Shown: positions 1 through 8,503 of the stretch, in pieces
How the letters are laid out: each line of letters begins with the position of its first letter
How positions within the stretch are numbered: the first letter of the stretch is position 1
Source of the DNA: Allolucifera butyrica
GTDB taxonomy: Bacteria; Bacillota; Negativicutes; Sporomusales; UPPP01
Assembly: GCF_900476375.1 (NCBI RefSeq)
Contig: NZ_UPPP01000071.1
Location: 20,494-84,493 of the forward strand
Reading direction: 5' to 3'
DNA: 64,000 nucleotides
The notes under the pieces: generated by a model
What the model saw: the letters and a program-made list of their open reading frames with translations, nothing else
Told to the model about the DNA's origin: nothing
The model's database searches: none
Translations under genes and position numbers: made by a program

Positions 1-353
1 CTGTTTCTTTTGAGCGCAGCCTCGGATAACGCTTTAATTACGGTAATCTCGGAATTCACGCTGATATCGGTATCCTGGACAACGCTATCCACGTTGCTCA
101 ACCGGGGAATCCGTAATAAAGTAATGGGTAAATTAAAGGCGCCTTTATGCAATTCCAGGATATTCTCCATGCGGGAATCGGCCAAACCGTCCACACCGCC
201 GGCCACCAAGGCCGCAACGATTTCGGGAATGGCACTGAAACCCTTGGTGACTCCCAGCACTTCAATACCCTGTTGATGACATTTTTCCACCACCCGGGCG
301 GCGTTTTGCTGTAATTTATCCAGGTCAACCTCCAGAGCCGGACTGACTTCCAT
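1..353 (-). CDS. Alanine/ornithine racemase family PLP enzyme, N-terminal part (runs off left edge)
   Basis: Reading leftwards from an ATG at 351-353, preceded by a GAGGAG ribosome binding site at 361-366, the frame stays open for 117 codons to the window edge. The protein starts MEVSPALEVDLDKLQQNAAR and continues with EVLGVTKGFSAIPEI and GVDGLADSRMENI. This is the start of the type III-fold PLP barrel of the alanine racemase family; the lysine in VTKGF is at the usual cofactor position. Length and C-terminal domain cannot be judged. The closest known group is the stand-alone amino-acid racemases such as ornithine racemase, but the substrate is not determined. The family call is fairly sure, the substrate is not. 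Confidence 0.75.
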   Translation of the reverse strand, partial: MEVSPALEVDLDKLQQNAARVVEKCHQQGIEVLGVTKGFSAIPEIVAALVAGGVDGLADSRMENILELHKGAFNLPITLLRIPRLSNVDSVVQDTDISVNSEITVIKALSEAALKRN

Positions 354-420
354 ATAAAACCTCCTCACATGATTCTCCCAATTAAATCAGCTATTTATCG
401 GCTGAACATATCATATGATA

Positions 421-442
421 GCCTGCCTTTATCCCGGCAGGC
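421..442. other. Hairpin between murI and the racemase gene
   Basis: GCCTGCC and GGCAGGC form a perfect 7-bp stem with a short loop. It lies downstream of murI on the minus strand but has no U-run, so it is only a possible weak terminator or RNA processing structure. Confidence 0.35.
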
Positions 443-508
443 GGGCCGCAAGCAAAGAGAATATGTTTCCATTAATAAGCTATTCTCGTTGCTTTCCATA
501 AATTCCTT

Positions 509-1315
509 TTATTTCCACTCAGTCCTCTCAATCTCATCCATCTTCGCCAATAAAGTCTGAAACTGAGCCAGCTTTTCTTTTTCGTCCACCCGAATACCGG
601 AAGTATAATAAGTAATAGCCCCGGAGCCCCCTCCCAGCCGGTCCTGATTTTCCAGGTTCCGTTTCAAATTCATAACCGTCCCCTGAGCCCCGTCAATAAT
701 TGCCGTTTGAGCCGGAAAGATCTTTCGCATCGTATCCTTAAACAAAGGAAAATGCGTACAGCCAAGCACCACCGTTCCATACCGGTTCAGGTCATAAGGA
801 GCCAGAGCCTTTTCCAAATACGGCCGCACTGTCTGCTCATCAAATTGAAATTTTTCGGCAAACTCGACAAGACCGGGCAGGGCCAAACCGTCCACAATAT
901 GCTCGTCATCCAGCCGCGCCACCAGATTTTGAAACTTTTCTTCCCGCAGAGTCAGCCTGGTAGCCAACACCAGAACCCGTTTCCCATTTCCCTGACATTG
1001 CTGAATGGCCGGTTTCACTGCGGGCTCAATCCCCATAATCGGAAACGGATACCGCTCCCGTAAATCCCTGACTGCCGCGCTGGTTGCCGCATTGCAGGCA
1101 ATTACTAAAGCCTTGACTTGCTGTTGGGCAATAAATTCAACGGCCTCAAAAATATATTTTCTGACTTCCGCCAGCGGCTTTTCGCCATAGGGCACATGAA
1201 ATGTGTCGGCATAATAAATGTAATCTTCCCCGGGCAGCAGCTTAAGCGCCTTATGAAGTACGGTAATTCCGCCGACACCCGAGTCAAAAAAACCGATTCC
1301 CATTGTATCTTTCAT
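509..1315 (-). CDS. murI: Glutamate racemase
   Basis: Cofactor-independent conversion of L- to D-glutamate for peptidoglycan, in the cytoplasm. Using the start MKDTMGIGFF (1315), the protein has 268 residues, normal for MurI. The family signatures are present: DSGVGG near residue 11, CNAATS with the first catalytic Cys near 74, and GCTHFP with the second near 186. Upstream codons (MVFYIVSYSG) look non-family. A second ATG at 1303 (MGIGFFDSG) is also possible, because the purine-rich GGAAAGGAA sits very close to the first. The gene appears to be alone; the racemase fragment downstream is separated by 155 bp holding a hairpin. Confidence 0.93.
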   Translation of the reverse strand: MKDTMGIGFFDSGVGGITVLHKALKLLPGEDYIYYADTFHVPYGEKPLAEVRKYIFEAVEFIAQQQVKALVIACNAATSAAVRDLRERYPFPIMGIEPAVKPAIQQCQGNGKRVLVLATRLTLREEKFQNLVARLDDEHIVDGLALPGLVEFAEKFQFDEQTVRPYLEKALAPYDLNRYGTVVLGCTHFPLFKDTMRKIFPAQTAIIDGAQGTVMNLKRNLENQDRLGGGSGAITYYTSGIRVDEKEKLAQFQTLLAKMDEIERTEWK

Positions 1316-1431
1316 TTCCTTTCCACTGTAACTTACTATATAGAATACCAATTCCGGCCAAATTTCAACCCTGCCGGATGGTATTAATTAATACTTATGG
1401 CAATGGCCGCCATTTTCCTGCTTTCCATTCT

Positions 1432-2583
1432 CTATATCTTGTCCCTTAAATCATCCAGCCGGTCCATGCGAAAGTATTGCAGCAGTTCGATAAAAGCCGG
1501 CGAGTGAACCGGATCCTCCCGCATGCCGAATAAATGAGTGTTACAATCACAATCGGAAGCGCCAAAGCCCGGTATCCGCCAATCGGCGATTTTGCTTACC
1601 GCCGCGGCAATTTCATGTTCCAGCGGCGCGGTAGTCCGGATCGGTATCGCCGCATGGGGTTCGCAGATTTGCCGCAAGTAATCAATGTGCCAGTGGAATT
1701 TTTTCCGTTTGCGGCGGTGGCGTTCCAACCGGGCGGTTAAATTTTGTTTGGCTGACCCCACATAAAGATAATAGCCCCGGGGAAAATGCATAATCCCTTT
1801 CGTGCCGACAGGCAGGGAGCTGTCCACCGGCAGCCGCAAAACAAAAATATAACAGCCGCCGTCTTGTGCTTCCCGGCCAATAATCTCCCAGGGAACCGGC
1901 AAAACCCGGTTCTCCTTTCCCAGAATCAGCCCGGGCAGCCATTCCACCGCCACAGGCACAACCTCAATTTTCCGGCGTAGTTCGTATAAAGTCCGGCTGA
2001 ACGCCAAATCCGTATGATAATCAGGCAAGAAATACTGTGCGTGACGCCATTGAACCAGAAATAACACACCCGTCCGGTAGCCGGCCTTGGTCAGTTCCGC
2101 CAGTTCCCGCAAGTGCTTTCGCCCCCGTTCCGTAGGTGCATCCGGAAACATGGCCAGGGTCCGGCCAAACAACGTGCAGGATTTAATCTCCACAATAAAC
2201 CGTTCCTCACCCCGGCCCAGCAGTAAGTCGAACCGGCTGTCGCCGAAAGTAACCTCCCGTTTCATTACATCCCAGCCGCTAAATGCCGGAATCCGGTTTT
2301 GCCGGATCAATTGCGCGGCAACAAGGTTGCTAAGCTGGGTATCCAGCAGAATTGGCGTTCCGTTCCGTTCGACCCCGACTACCTTATATTGGGTCTTTTT
2401 TTCCGCCCCCGCACTGGGGGTTAAATACAAAAGCCGTCCCGGGAACAAGAGTTCCCACATCCGCCCCGGATTGGGCAGATGTGCCTGAATCCGTTTGCCC
2501 TGAAGATCGCATTCAACAACGAAACGATTGCAGCGCCGCACAAAACCGGCAGACACAATGCCGCTGTAATACACGTCCGCCAT
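1432..2583 (-). CDS. sfsA: SfsA nuclease-family protein fused to a GIY-YIG-like DUF123 domain
   Basis: Residues 1 to about 230 match SfsA: the N-terminal OB-like part with AHLPNPGRMWELL, then SRFDLLL (116-122) and VEIKSCTLFG with the acidic/lysine nuclease-type motif. SfsA was named for sugar fermentation stimulation; nuclease activity is suggested for the family. From about residue 240 a second domain follows, with GGCYIFVLRLP, FPRGYYLYVGSA (267-278) and a basic stretch RLERHRRKRKKFHWHIDYL. This is the pattern of DUF123, a divergent GIY-YIG domain. Total length 383 aa against about 235 for SfsA alone, so this is a genuine fusion and not a read-through; no internal start is evident. It has its own promoter region and faces the larA terminator. 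Confidence 0.88.
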   Translation of the reverse strand: MADVYYSGIVSAGFVRRCNRFVVECDLQGKRIQAHLPNPGRMWELLFPGRLLYLTPSAGAEKKTQYKVVGVERNGTPILLDTQLSNLVAAQLIRQNRIPAFSGWDVMKREVTFGDSRFDLLLGRGEERFIVEIKSCTLFGRTLAMFPDAPTERGRKHLRELAELTKAGYRTGVLFLVQWRHAQYFLPDYHTDLAFSRTLYELRRKIEVVPVAVEWLPGLILGKENRVLPVPWEIIGREAQDGGCYIFVLRLPVDSSLPVGTKGIMHFPRGYYLYVGSAKQNLTARLERHRRKRKKFHWHIDYLRQICEPHAAIPIRTTAPLEHEIAAAVSKIADWRIPGFGASDCDCNTHLFGMREDPVHSPAFIELLQYFRMDRLDDLRDKI

Positions 2584-2670
2584 ATCTGTTTATTTCCTTT
2601 CCAATTCAAATAATTATTCTTATTATACTCCAGGAACTCCAGGAAGCCAAATACTCCCAAGAAAAATGTA

Positions 2671-2704
2671 AAAATACCGCCTGCACTTTCGCAGACGGTA
2701 TTTT
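2671..2704 (-). terminator. Rho-independent terminator of the cstA-larA operon
   Basis: AAAATACCG-CTGC pairs with GCAG-CGGTATTTT around a 6-nt loop, and the minus-strand copy is followed by U-rich sequence. It lies 22 bp past the larA stop and just upstream of sfsA. Confidence 0.85.
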
Positions 2705-2725
2705 TATTTTGCCGGGAAAAACATA

Positions 2726-4012
2726 TTAATCCAGTTTGGGCAGTGTATTGGCACCGTGCGGCATAACGTGAATCCGGGCGTCGCCTTTTATTTTTCCGTA
2801 CGCGATCGTCAGCGCTTCTTCCAGGGTGCGGACGGCTACCATATTAGCCTTTTTCAGCAAAGCCGGATCTAAAGTGGTAACGTAAATCAGAGTGTATTTG
2901 GCTGCGGTTTCACACATGTAGTAGCCGACAAATTTGGAAATGCTGTAATTGGCTCTCAATTCCTGTTCCCGTGCCAGAAGCGTATCGTAATGGAGGATAA
3001 TATCCTGTACATCCGAAGTACCGCCGATTCCTTCCCGGCATTCGGCCAGAATAATGATAACCCCACCGGGCTTAGCCGCTTCCCTGGCATTGATTACTGT
3101 TTTTATAGACTGATAAAGATTAATATCTTTAGGAAATCCGCCGGCTGAAGCCACCACCAGATCTGCTTTTTCCCGGATGACAACCCCGTCAATTTCATCT
3201 ACAAGCTCCCGGCCGGCGGCATGAGCGGCGACCAGATTACCGGCCACAGCCCCCGCAATATTGCCGTCCGGTCCCATGATTACATTAAACATAAAACTGG
3301 GTTTGGCAAAACTGGCGGCCTCCATCATATCCAAGTGAATCGGATTATTCCGTACATAGCCTGACCGGATGCGGGGATCCGTGCCGGCTCCTATTTCCGG
3401 GCTCAAAGACCAGGCATGATTTTTCATTACGGTTTCATAGCCGGCGATTCCAGGCAACACATATTTAGGTCCGCCACCCCATCCGGCCAGGAAATGGTAG
3501 ACAATCCCCCCCGTCAGTACCAGGTGGTCACAGACCATGGCCTTTTTATTCAGCCATACAGGCGTACCCCAGGTTGTCATCCCCATGTAAACCAGGTTCG
3601 CCTCATCCTGGCTTTCATGGTCAATAACCTGGAAGCGCCCGGCCAGTTCCGGTCCCAACAGCATGGCGTGCTCCTCCCGGGTCTGCGTACGATGCGTACC
3701 CGTGGCACTGATAATGGTAATATCCGTGTCTTTAATTCCCCCGTCATTCAGTTCCTTTATTACATGCGGCAAATAGGCGGCTACCTTCTGCCAGGCCCGC
3801 GTGGAATCCGGTATAACTACGCAAACCGTCTCCCCCGGATGAACCAGTTCCCGCAGTCTGGCGCTGGCCAGCGGCCGGGCCAGTGCTGCCTGAATCATTT
3901 CCTCTTCCGTCTTATCAACCGTATAAGGGTTACTTTCGATCACCTGGGCTACCTGGGCGGGTTCCAATGTAGCATTAAAAGAACGGTCACCCCACTTTAA
4001 ATTTATGTTCAT
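2726..4012 (-). CDS. larA: LarA-family nickel-dependent racemase (lactate racemase-like)
   Basis: Member of the LarA family, which uses a nickel-pincer nucleotide bound to a lysine to racemise lactate or related 2-hydroxyacids. With the ATG at 4012 (behind GGGAGATGAGATA) the protein has 428 residues, the usual length. His107 lies in SATGTHRTQT, His173 in GGIVYHFLAG, and Lys183 in GWGGGPKYVLPG. These sit at the positions of the catalytic histidines and the pincer-binding lysine of characterised LarA. No larB, larC or larE cofactor genes are in this window. It follows cstA by 55 bp and shares its terminator, so uptake of a small carboxylate and its racemisation may be coupled. LarA homologues act on several 2-hydroxyacids, so the substrate is open. 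Confidence 0.85.
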   Translation of the reverse strand: MNINLKWGDRSFNATLEPAQVAQVIESNPYTVDKTEEEMIQAALARPLASARLRELVHPGETVCVVIPDSTRAWQKVAAYLPHVIKELNDGGIKDTDITIISATGTHRTQTREEHAMLLGPELAGRFQVIDHESQDEANLVYMGMTTWGTPVWLNKKAMVCDHLVLTGGIVYHFLAGWGGGPKYVLPGIAGYETVMKNHAWSLSPEIGAGTDPRIRSGYVRNNPIHLDMMEAASFAKPSFMFNVIMGPDGNIAGAVAGNLVAAHAAGRELVDEIDGVVIREKADLVVASAGGFPKDINLYQSIKTVINAREAAKPGGVIIILAECREGIGGTSDVQDIILHYDTLLAREQELRANYSISKFVGYYMCETAAKYTLIYVTTLDPALLKKANMVAVRTLEEALTIAYGKIKGDARIHVMPHGANTLPKLD

Positions 4013-4067
4013 TATCTCATCTCCCTTTAACATTTCCCGGCACCTTTTTCTTAATCAAGTCGAATCT

Positions 4068-5888
4068 TTATTTTGCGGAACCAGCCTCTCTGGCGGCCGG
4101 TACGGACAAACCCGCCGGTTTTTCCCGTTTCAGCAGCTTAATCCAGCTGCGGCATGCATCAATTAAAATCGCAGCAACTAAAGTAAGCAGCACAACCGAA
4201 AGAATTCCGTTAATCAGGCCCAGCAAATCATGCCGTTTAAAAAACAAATTTATATTCAGATAGCCGGCGGCAAATACAGTCACTGCCAAAAAAGCCGCAG
4301 GAACAGCAGTAACTGCCGCATAGATTTTTTTCGGTGCCACCTTTAAAACAACCGTAGTCCCGATTGCCAGAGCGACCACTGCCAATAACTGGTTGGCAAC
4401 CCCAAATAGCGGCCAAATGGAAGCCACATCACCGCTATAAAGCAGATAGCCCCAGGAAAAACAAATTGCCGCACTGGTCAGGATGACGCCCGGCCACCAG
4501 TGAGCCTGCTTGAAAGGAGTATAGACATAAGTCCCCAACACATCTTGCAAAATGTAACGTCCAACCCGGCTGAACGCATCAATGGTTGTCAAAATAAACA
4601 GGGCCTCGAACATAATAGCGAATTGGTACCAATAACTCATTAAGTGCTTCATGCCTCCAATGCTGGAAAAAATGTGCGCCATTCCCACGGCCAGAGACAC
4701 GGCCCCACCCGGCCTGTGAGCCACATCAATCCCAACCAGGGCCGATAATTGCTTGATTTCCACTGCCGGCATATTCAATTTGCTGAATACGGCCGCAGGC
4801 GTGTTAATCGCGAAATAATCACCGGGTGTCAACACCACTGCAGCAATCAGCGCCATGACGGCAACAACCGCTTCTACCAGCATTCCGCCAAAAGCAATGG
4901 GACGGGCTTGTGTCTCCAGTTCCAGCATTTTAGGAGTGGTACCGGAACAAATCAGCGCATGGGCGCCGGAAACAGCGCCACAGGCAATCGTAATAAATAC
5001 ATAAGGCCAGACCGGACCGGGAATGACCGGACCGCCGCCGTAAATGAATGATGTGGTAAAAGGCATTGTAACATCGGGATGAACGATAAAAATGCCGAGC
5101 GCGAGCGCCAGAATCGTGCCAATCTTCATGTAGGTGCTCAGATAATCCCGTGGTGCAAGCAATAACCAAACCGGCAGCACGGAGGCAATAAATCCATATA
5201 CCGGCAAAGCAATGGCAAGCTGATGTTTCGTTAGGGTAAACAAACCGGCCAAAGGGGAACCGGCAATGTAGCTGCCCGAAAAAACTGCCAATAACACAAG
5301 CAGAAAGCCGGCCAGCGAGCCGGAACGGATAGCACCGGGAAACAGCCGGAACATATATATCCCGATCACTAAGGCAATAGGAATGGTCATAGATAAGGTA
5401 TAGGTTCCCCATGGATTGTTTAAAAGTGCATTGGCCACGACAATGCCCAGTCCGGCCAGGGCGACAACAACAATAAACAGTACGGCCAACGAAGTCGTTA
5501 CCCCCGCAACCGGACCGATTTCCCGTTTGGCAATCACTACCAGTGATTCGCCCCGGTGGCGGACGGAAGCAAACAAAATAACCAGATCATGCACTGCCCC
5601 GGCAAAAACCGACCCTAGTAAAATCCACATAAAGGCGGGACCCCAGCCGTATTGAGCAGCTAAAATAGGACCGACCAGCGGACCGGGTCCGGCAATCGCA
5701 GCGAAATGGTGCCCAAACACAATCCATTTGTTGGTAGGTACAAAATCCCGGCCGTCTTCATAGTAAATGGCCGGTGTCGTATTGGCATCATTGAGCATCA
5801 GCACCTTGGCCGTGATAAAAGCCGAATAATAACGATACGCTAAAAGAAAAAAACACACTGCAATGATAATGAGCGACACTGAATTCAT
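4068..5888 (-). CDS. cstA: Carbon starvation protein CstA-like pyruvate/peptide transporter
   Basis: Polytopic membrane protein of 606 aa with the CstA signature: NKWIVFGHHFAAIAGPGPLVGP near residue 50, and about 15 hydrophobic segments. CstA proteins have been linked to peptide uptake and, for close homologues, to pyruvate transport. The start ATG at 5888 has AAGGGG eight bases upstream. A strong promoter lies at 5935-5963. The next gene, larA, is 55 bp downstream in the same orientation, which favours a 3-carbon acid substrate in this organism; that is inference from context. Confidence 0.9.
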   Translation of the reverse strand: MNSVSLIIIAVCFFLLAYRYYSAFITAKVLMLNDANTTPAIYYEDGRDFVPTNKWIVFGHHFAAIAGPGPLVGPILAAQYGWGPAFMWILLGSVFAGAVHDLVILFASVRHRGESLVVIAKREIGPVAGVTTSLAVLFIVVVALAGLGIVVANALLNNPWGTYTLSMTIPIALVIGIYMFRLFPGAIRSGSLAGFLLVLLAVFSGSYIAGSPLAGLFTLTKHQLAIALPVYGFIASVLPVWLLLAPRDYLSTYMKIGTILALALGIFIVHPDVTMPFTTSFIYGGGPVIPGPVWPYVFITIACGAVSGAHALICSGTTPKMLELETQARPIAFGGMLVEAVVAVMALIAAVVLTPGDYFAINTPAAVFSKLNMPAVEIKQLSALVGIDVAHRPGGAVSLAVGMAHIFSSIGGMKHLMSYWYQFAIMFEALFILTTIDAFSRVGRYILQDVLGTYVYTPFKQAHWWPGVILTSAAICFSWGYLLYSGDVASIWPLFGVANQLLAVVALAIGTTVVLKVAPKKIYAAVTAVPAAFLAVTVFAAGYLNINLFFKRHDLLGLINGILSVVLLTLVAAILIDACRSWIKLLKREKPAGLSVPAAREAGSAK

Positions 5889-5934
5889 ATTTCTACCCCT
5901 TACCGTATAAGTTTAAGCATCAAAGCGTGTTTTT

Positions 5935-5963
5935 ATCATAAACAATTTCCTGAAGCGTGACAA
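5935..5963 (-). promoter_or_regulatory. Sigma-A promoter of cstA-larA
   Basis: Reading the minus strand: TTGTCA, 17-bp spacer, TATGAT. The predicted start of transcription is near 5928, about 40 nt before the cstA ATG. Confidence 0.7.
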
Positions 5964-6060
5964 CTTTTAAAAACAATAGTATTTATGCAATAAACATCAA
6001 ATACGGATAAAATGTTAACTTTACAACAAATTTCCTTGCACTTTGTATACAATATTGGCA

Positions 6061-6120
6061 AAAAAGACCGCTCGGAACGCAGAGAAACCATCCGGAAATC
6101 ATTTCGGGGCGGCCACGATC
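6061..6120. repeat. Dispersed intergenic repeat, partial copy R1
   Basis: Contains AAAGACCGC and the block GAAACCATC-GGAAATCATTTCGGG that recurs in copy R2 (8271-8447). It ends in GGCGGCCAC, also seen in R3. Lies between cstA and the 2-enoate reductase-like gene. Confidence 0.6.
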
Positions 6121-6124
6121 TCAA

Positions 6125-6151
6125 AAAAAAAAACCGCTAGTGCGGTTTTTT
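6125..6151. terminator. Terminator after the 2-enoate reductase-like gene
   Basis: AAAAAACCGC and GCGGTTTTTT form a compact hairpin with A- and T-tracts on both sides, so it can act in either direction. It lies 20 bp past the stop of the minus-strand oxidoreductase. Confidence 0.85.
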
Positions 6152-6170
6152 CGGTAATTCGAAATGTTAT

Positions 6171-8171
6171 TTAAAAGGTCCGGCTTAATTCAAAAGCATC
6201 CCAGATCGCATACATAATATTGGCCACCTGTCTGGCATCGCCCAGCAGGTATACATTGTCAACGCTGTCTTTAATCTGTTCATACAAGGTATTGTTGGAA
6301 TGATAGCCAATGGAAAGAATCACGGAATCCGCCGGTATTTCTGTTTCTACACCGTCTTTAGCCACAATAATGCCTTTAGTGGTTGTCCGGACAACTTTTG
6401 TCGACGTCCGCACCTCAATCCCGTTGAACGGCATAAGGTCTTCCAGCATACTACTGTTGGCGTGACAAAGCGGTGCGCCGTTATTCAAAATCCGGGGCAA
6501 AGCTTCTACAATTACAACTTTCTTCCCTTGCCGCGCCAGCATCAAAGCCGTCTCGCAGCCTACCAGCCCGCCGCCGACCACAACGGCTCTGGCTCCCGGG
6601 TCCCGTTTGCCGAGCAGCACATCCTCCGCCGCACAGATAAGCTCCTGATTACCCAGGTTCATTATCTTGGGGACGGATCCCGTTGCCACGATCACGGCGT
6701 CGGCCTGAAAACTCATCGCCATGCCGGCAGTTATTTCCGTATTATAACGGATATCGACGGCCAACGCTTCCAGTTCCTGTTTGTACCACGCCACTAAGGC
6801 ATGATCATCTTCCTTAAAGTCGGGAGCGCCGCCGGGAATCAGATTACCGCCAAGTTCCCGGCTCTTTTCAAACAGGGTTACCTTATGGCCTCTTTCCGCC
6901 AGGACCCGGGCCGCCTCACAACCGGCTATCCCGCCGCCAATCACCACCATGTTCTTTTTAACAGTTGCCGGAATAATTGCCATTTCATTTTCCCGGCAGC
7001 ACGCCGGATTTACAGCGCAGCCCAACGCACAATATTCCTGCAGCCGCCCCATGCAGCCTTCCTGGCAGGAAAGACAGGGACGAATTTTGGCCGTTTGGTT
7101 GGCGGCTATTTTATTTACAAGGAAGGGGTCCGCCAGCAGGGGCCTGCCCAGACTGACCATGTCTGTCTTGCCCGCCGCCACAGCGGTGCTGGCCAACTCG
7201 GGATTATCCATCCGGCCGGCGGTAATAACCGGTACTTTCACATTCTGTTTGCATATCTCCGCATAGGGCAAATAGAGCCCTTTCTCCTGATACATGGGTG
7301 GATGGCTCCAATACCAGGCATCATAGGAGCCGACGTCTATATCAAAAGCATCATAACCGGCTGCTTCCAAAATTTTAATGGCTTCCACTCCTTCTGCCAG
7401 GTCACGGCCCTTTTCCTCAAAAACCTCGCCCGGCAAGCCCCCGGCCCGCAGGTCCTTAATGAAGCTCTTCGGTGAGTAGCGAAGAATTACCGGATAGTCG
7501 GCGCCGCAGGTTCTTTTGATCTCCTCCAGAATTTCAACGGCGAACCGCAGCCGGTTTTTGAGGCTGCCGCCATATTCATCGGTACGGTGATTAAACAGGG
7601 CAATCGCAAACTGGTCAATCAAATACCCTTCATGCACGGCATGAATTTCGATGCCGTCAAACCCGGCTCTTTTCGCGATAGCGGCTGATTCTCCGAATTT
7701 CTGAACAATATATTTGATTTCCTCTACGGTCAGTTCACGGCAAATCACATGATCCAGCCAGCGGTGCGGTATAGCCGACGGCGCTACCGGCGGCGCATCA
7801 CCAATGTTGGTGGGAATGGTCACCCGGCCGAAACCGCCGGAAAGCTGGAGAAAAATTTTAGCGTTATAAGCATGTACCCGTTCCGTTAACTCTTTGGAAG
7901 TTCTGGTAAAGTGAATCGGATTATGGGTAGGACAGCCCACGGACGGCATCGGATGGAATTCCACCTTATTCTCCACAAACGTGACTCCGGTGATGATCAG
8001 TCCGGTCCCGCCCTTGGCCCGCTCCGTGTAATACTGGATACCCCGCTGATTCCAGCCGCCCTCGGCATCGCATAACCCGCCCGGTCCCATAGGAGCCATG
8101 GCAAACCGGTTCTTTATTTGACAATTGGCAATTTTTACAGACTCAAATAAATTAGCATATTTTCTCCCCAC
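6171..8171 (-). CDS. 2-enoate reductase / old-yellow-enzyme type NADH:flavin oxidoreductase (FMN, Fe-S, FAD)
   Basis: Multidomain reductase of 666 aa, the size of clostridial 2-enoate reductase and 2,4-dienoyl-CoA reductase. Residues 1-350 form the FMN-binding TIM barrel (NRFAMAPMGP, GFDGIEIHAVHEGYLIDQF). A 4Fe-4S cluster motif follows at Cys366, 369, 373 and 385. An FAD-binding GGGIAG is at 412-417, and an NAD(P)H-binding GGGLVG at 533-538. It probably reduces activated C=C bonds of enoates or unsaturated acyl compounds in anaerobic metabolism. The start is a GTG at 8171 with GGGGAGG eight bases upstream. Its promoter region carries a direct/inverted repeat, and a TetR gene lies upstream in the same orientation. 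The exact substrate is unknown. Confidence 0.85.
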   Translation of the reverse strand: MGRKYANLFESVKIANCQIKNRFAMAPMGPGGLCDAEGGWNQRGIQYYTERAKGGTGLIITGVTFVENKVEFHPMPSVGCPTHNPIHFTRTSKELTERVHAYNAKIFLQLSGGFGRVTIPTNIGDAPPVAPSAIPHRWLDHVICRELTVEEIKYIVQKFGESAAIAKRAGFDGIEIHAVHEGYLIDQFAIALFNHRTDEYGGSLKNRLRFAVEILEEIKRTCGADYPVILRYSPKSFIKDLRAGGLPGEVFEEKGRDLAEGVEAIKILEAAGYDAFDIDVGSYDAWYWSHPPMYQEKGLYLPYAEICKQNVKVPVITAGRMDNPELASTAVAAGKTDMVSLGRPLLADPFLVNKIAANQTAKIRPCLSCQEGCMGRLQEYCALGCAVNPACCRENEMAIIPATVKKNMVVIGGGIAGCEAARVLAERGHKVTLFEKSRELGGNLIPGGAPDFKEDDHALVAWYKQELEALAVDIRYNTEITAGMAMSFQADAVIVATGSVPKIMNLGNQELICAAEDVLLGKRDPGARAVVVGGGLVGCETALMLARQGKKVVIVEALPRILNNGAPLCHANSSMLEDLMPFNGIEVRTSTKVVRTTTKGIIVAKDGVETEIPADSVILSIGYHSNNTLYEQIKDSVDNVYLLGDARQVANIMYAIWDAFELSRTF

Positions 8172-8205
8172 GGTCTTTTCCTCCCCTTTGCTTTTAATTA
8201 TTTAA

Positions 8206-8237
8206 TTTCACCGAATGAATTCACCGAACAAGTTCAG
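8206..8237. promoter_or_regulatory. Candidate TetR operator upstream of the enoate reductase gene
   Basis: TTCACCGAA occurs twice (8207-8215 and 8220-8228), 13 bp apart, around the perfect palindrome TGAATTCA, in the promoter region of the reductase. It is a plausible target of the neighbouring TetR protein; inference only. Confidence 0.4.
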
Positions 8238-8270
8238 TTTATCACTTGAAATCAGCCAATGTCAATATGA

Positions 8271-8447
8271 GAAAAACCGCTGACGCGGTCTTTCAGCTCA
8301 TGGCGCAGGGCTCGGGGCGCGGGGAAACCATCTTGGAAATCATTTCGGGTGAATAATCCAGGCAGAAGGATCGTCTTGTCATAAGCGGAGGTTAAGTGGC
8401 AACGGCGCAGCGTTGATAAGGCGATTCTTCTGCCGTTAACGGCTGCC
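8271..8447. repeat. Dispersed intergenic repeat, copy R2 with 91-nt stem module
   Basis: The left part carries ACCGC-TGAC-GCGGTC, then CAGCTCATGGCGCAGGGCTC, as in R3 and R6. The right part, 8357-8447, is identical over 91 nt to 39606-39696. Inside it GGCAGAAGGATCGTC can pair with GGCGATTCTTCTGCC (with G-U pairs) as a 15-bp closing stem, with an inner CAACG/CGTTG hairpin. Confidence 0.8.
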
Positions 8448-8460
8448 ATTACTTATTACG

Positions 8461-8503
8461 AAAAAAGCCCCTTAATCCGCTTGCCGGATCAAAGAGCTTT
8501 TTT
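8461..8503. terminator. Terminator overlapping the 3' end of the TetR gene
   Basis: AAAAAAGC...AATCCG pairs with CGGAT...GCTTTTTT with one or two mismatches. It lies across the stop codon of the TetR gene and could work on both strands. Confidence 0.65.

Larger units (their letters stand above)
8172..8488. other. Gene-free interval: promoter, repeat R2 and terminator
   Basis: This 317-bp interval between the TetR gene and the enoate reductase holds the candidate operator (8206-8237), dispersed repeat copy R2 (8271-8447) and part of the TetR terminator. No coding sequence with a ribosome binding site was seen. Confidence 0.7.
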
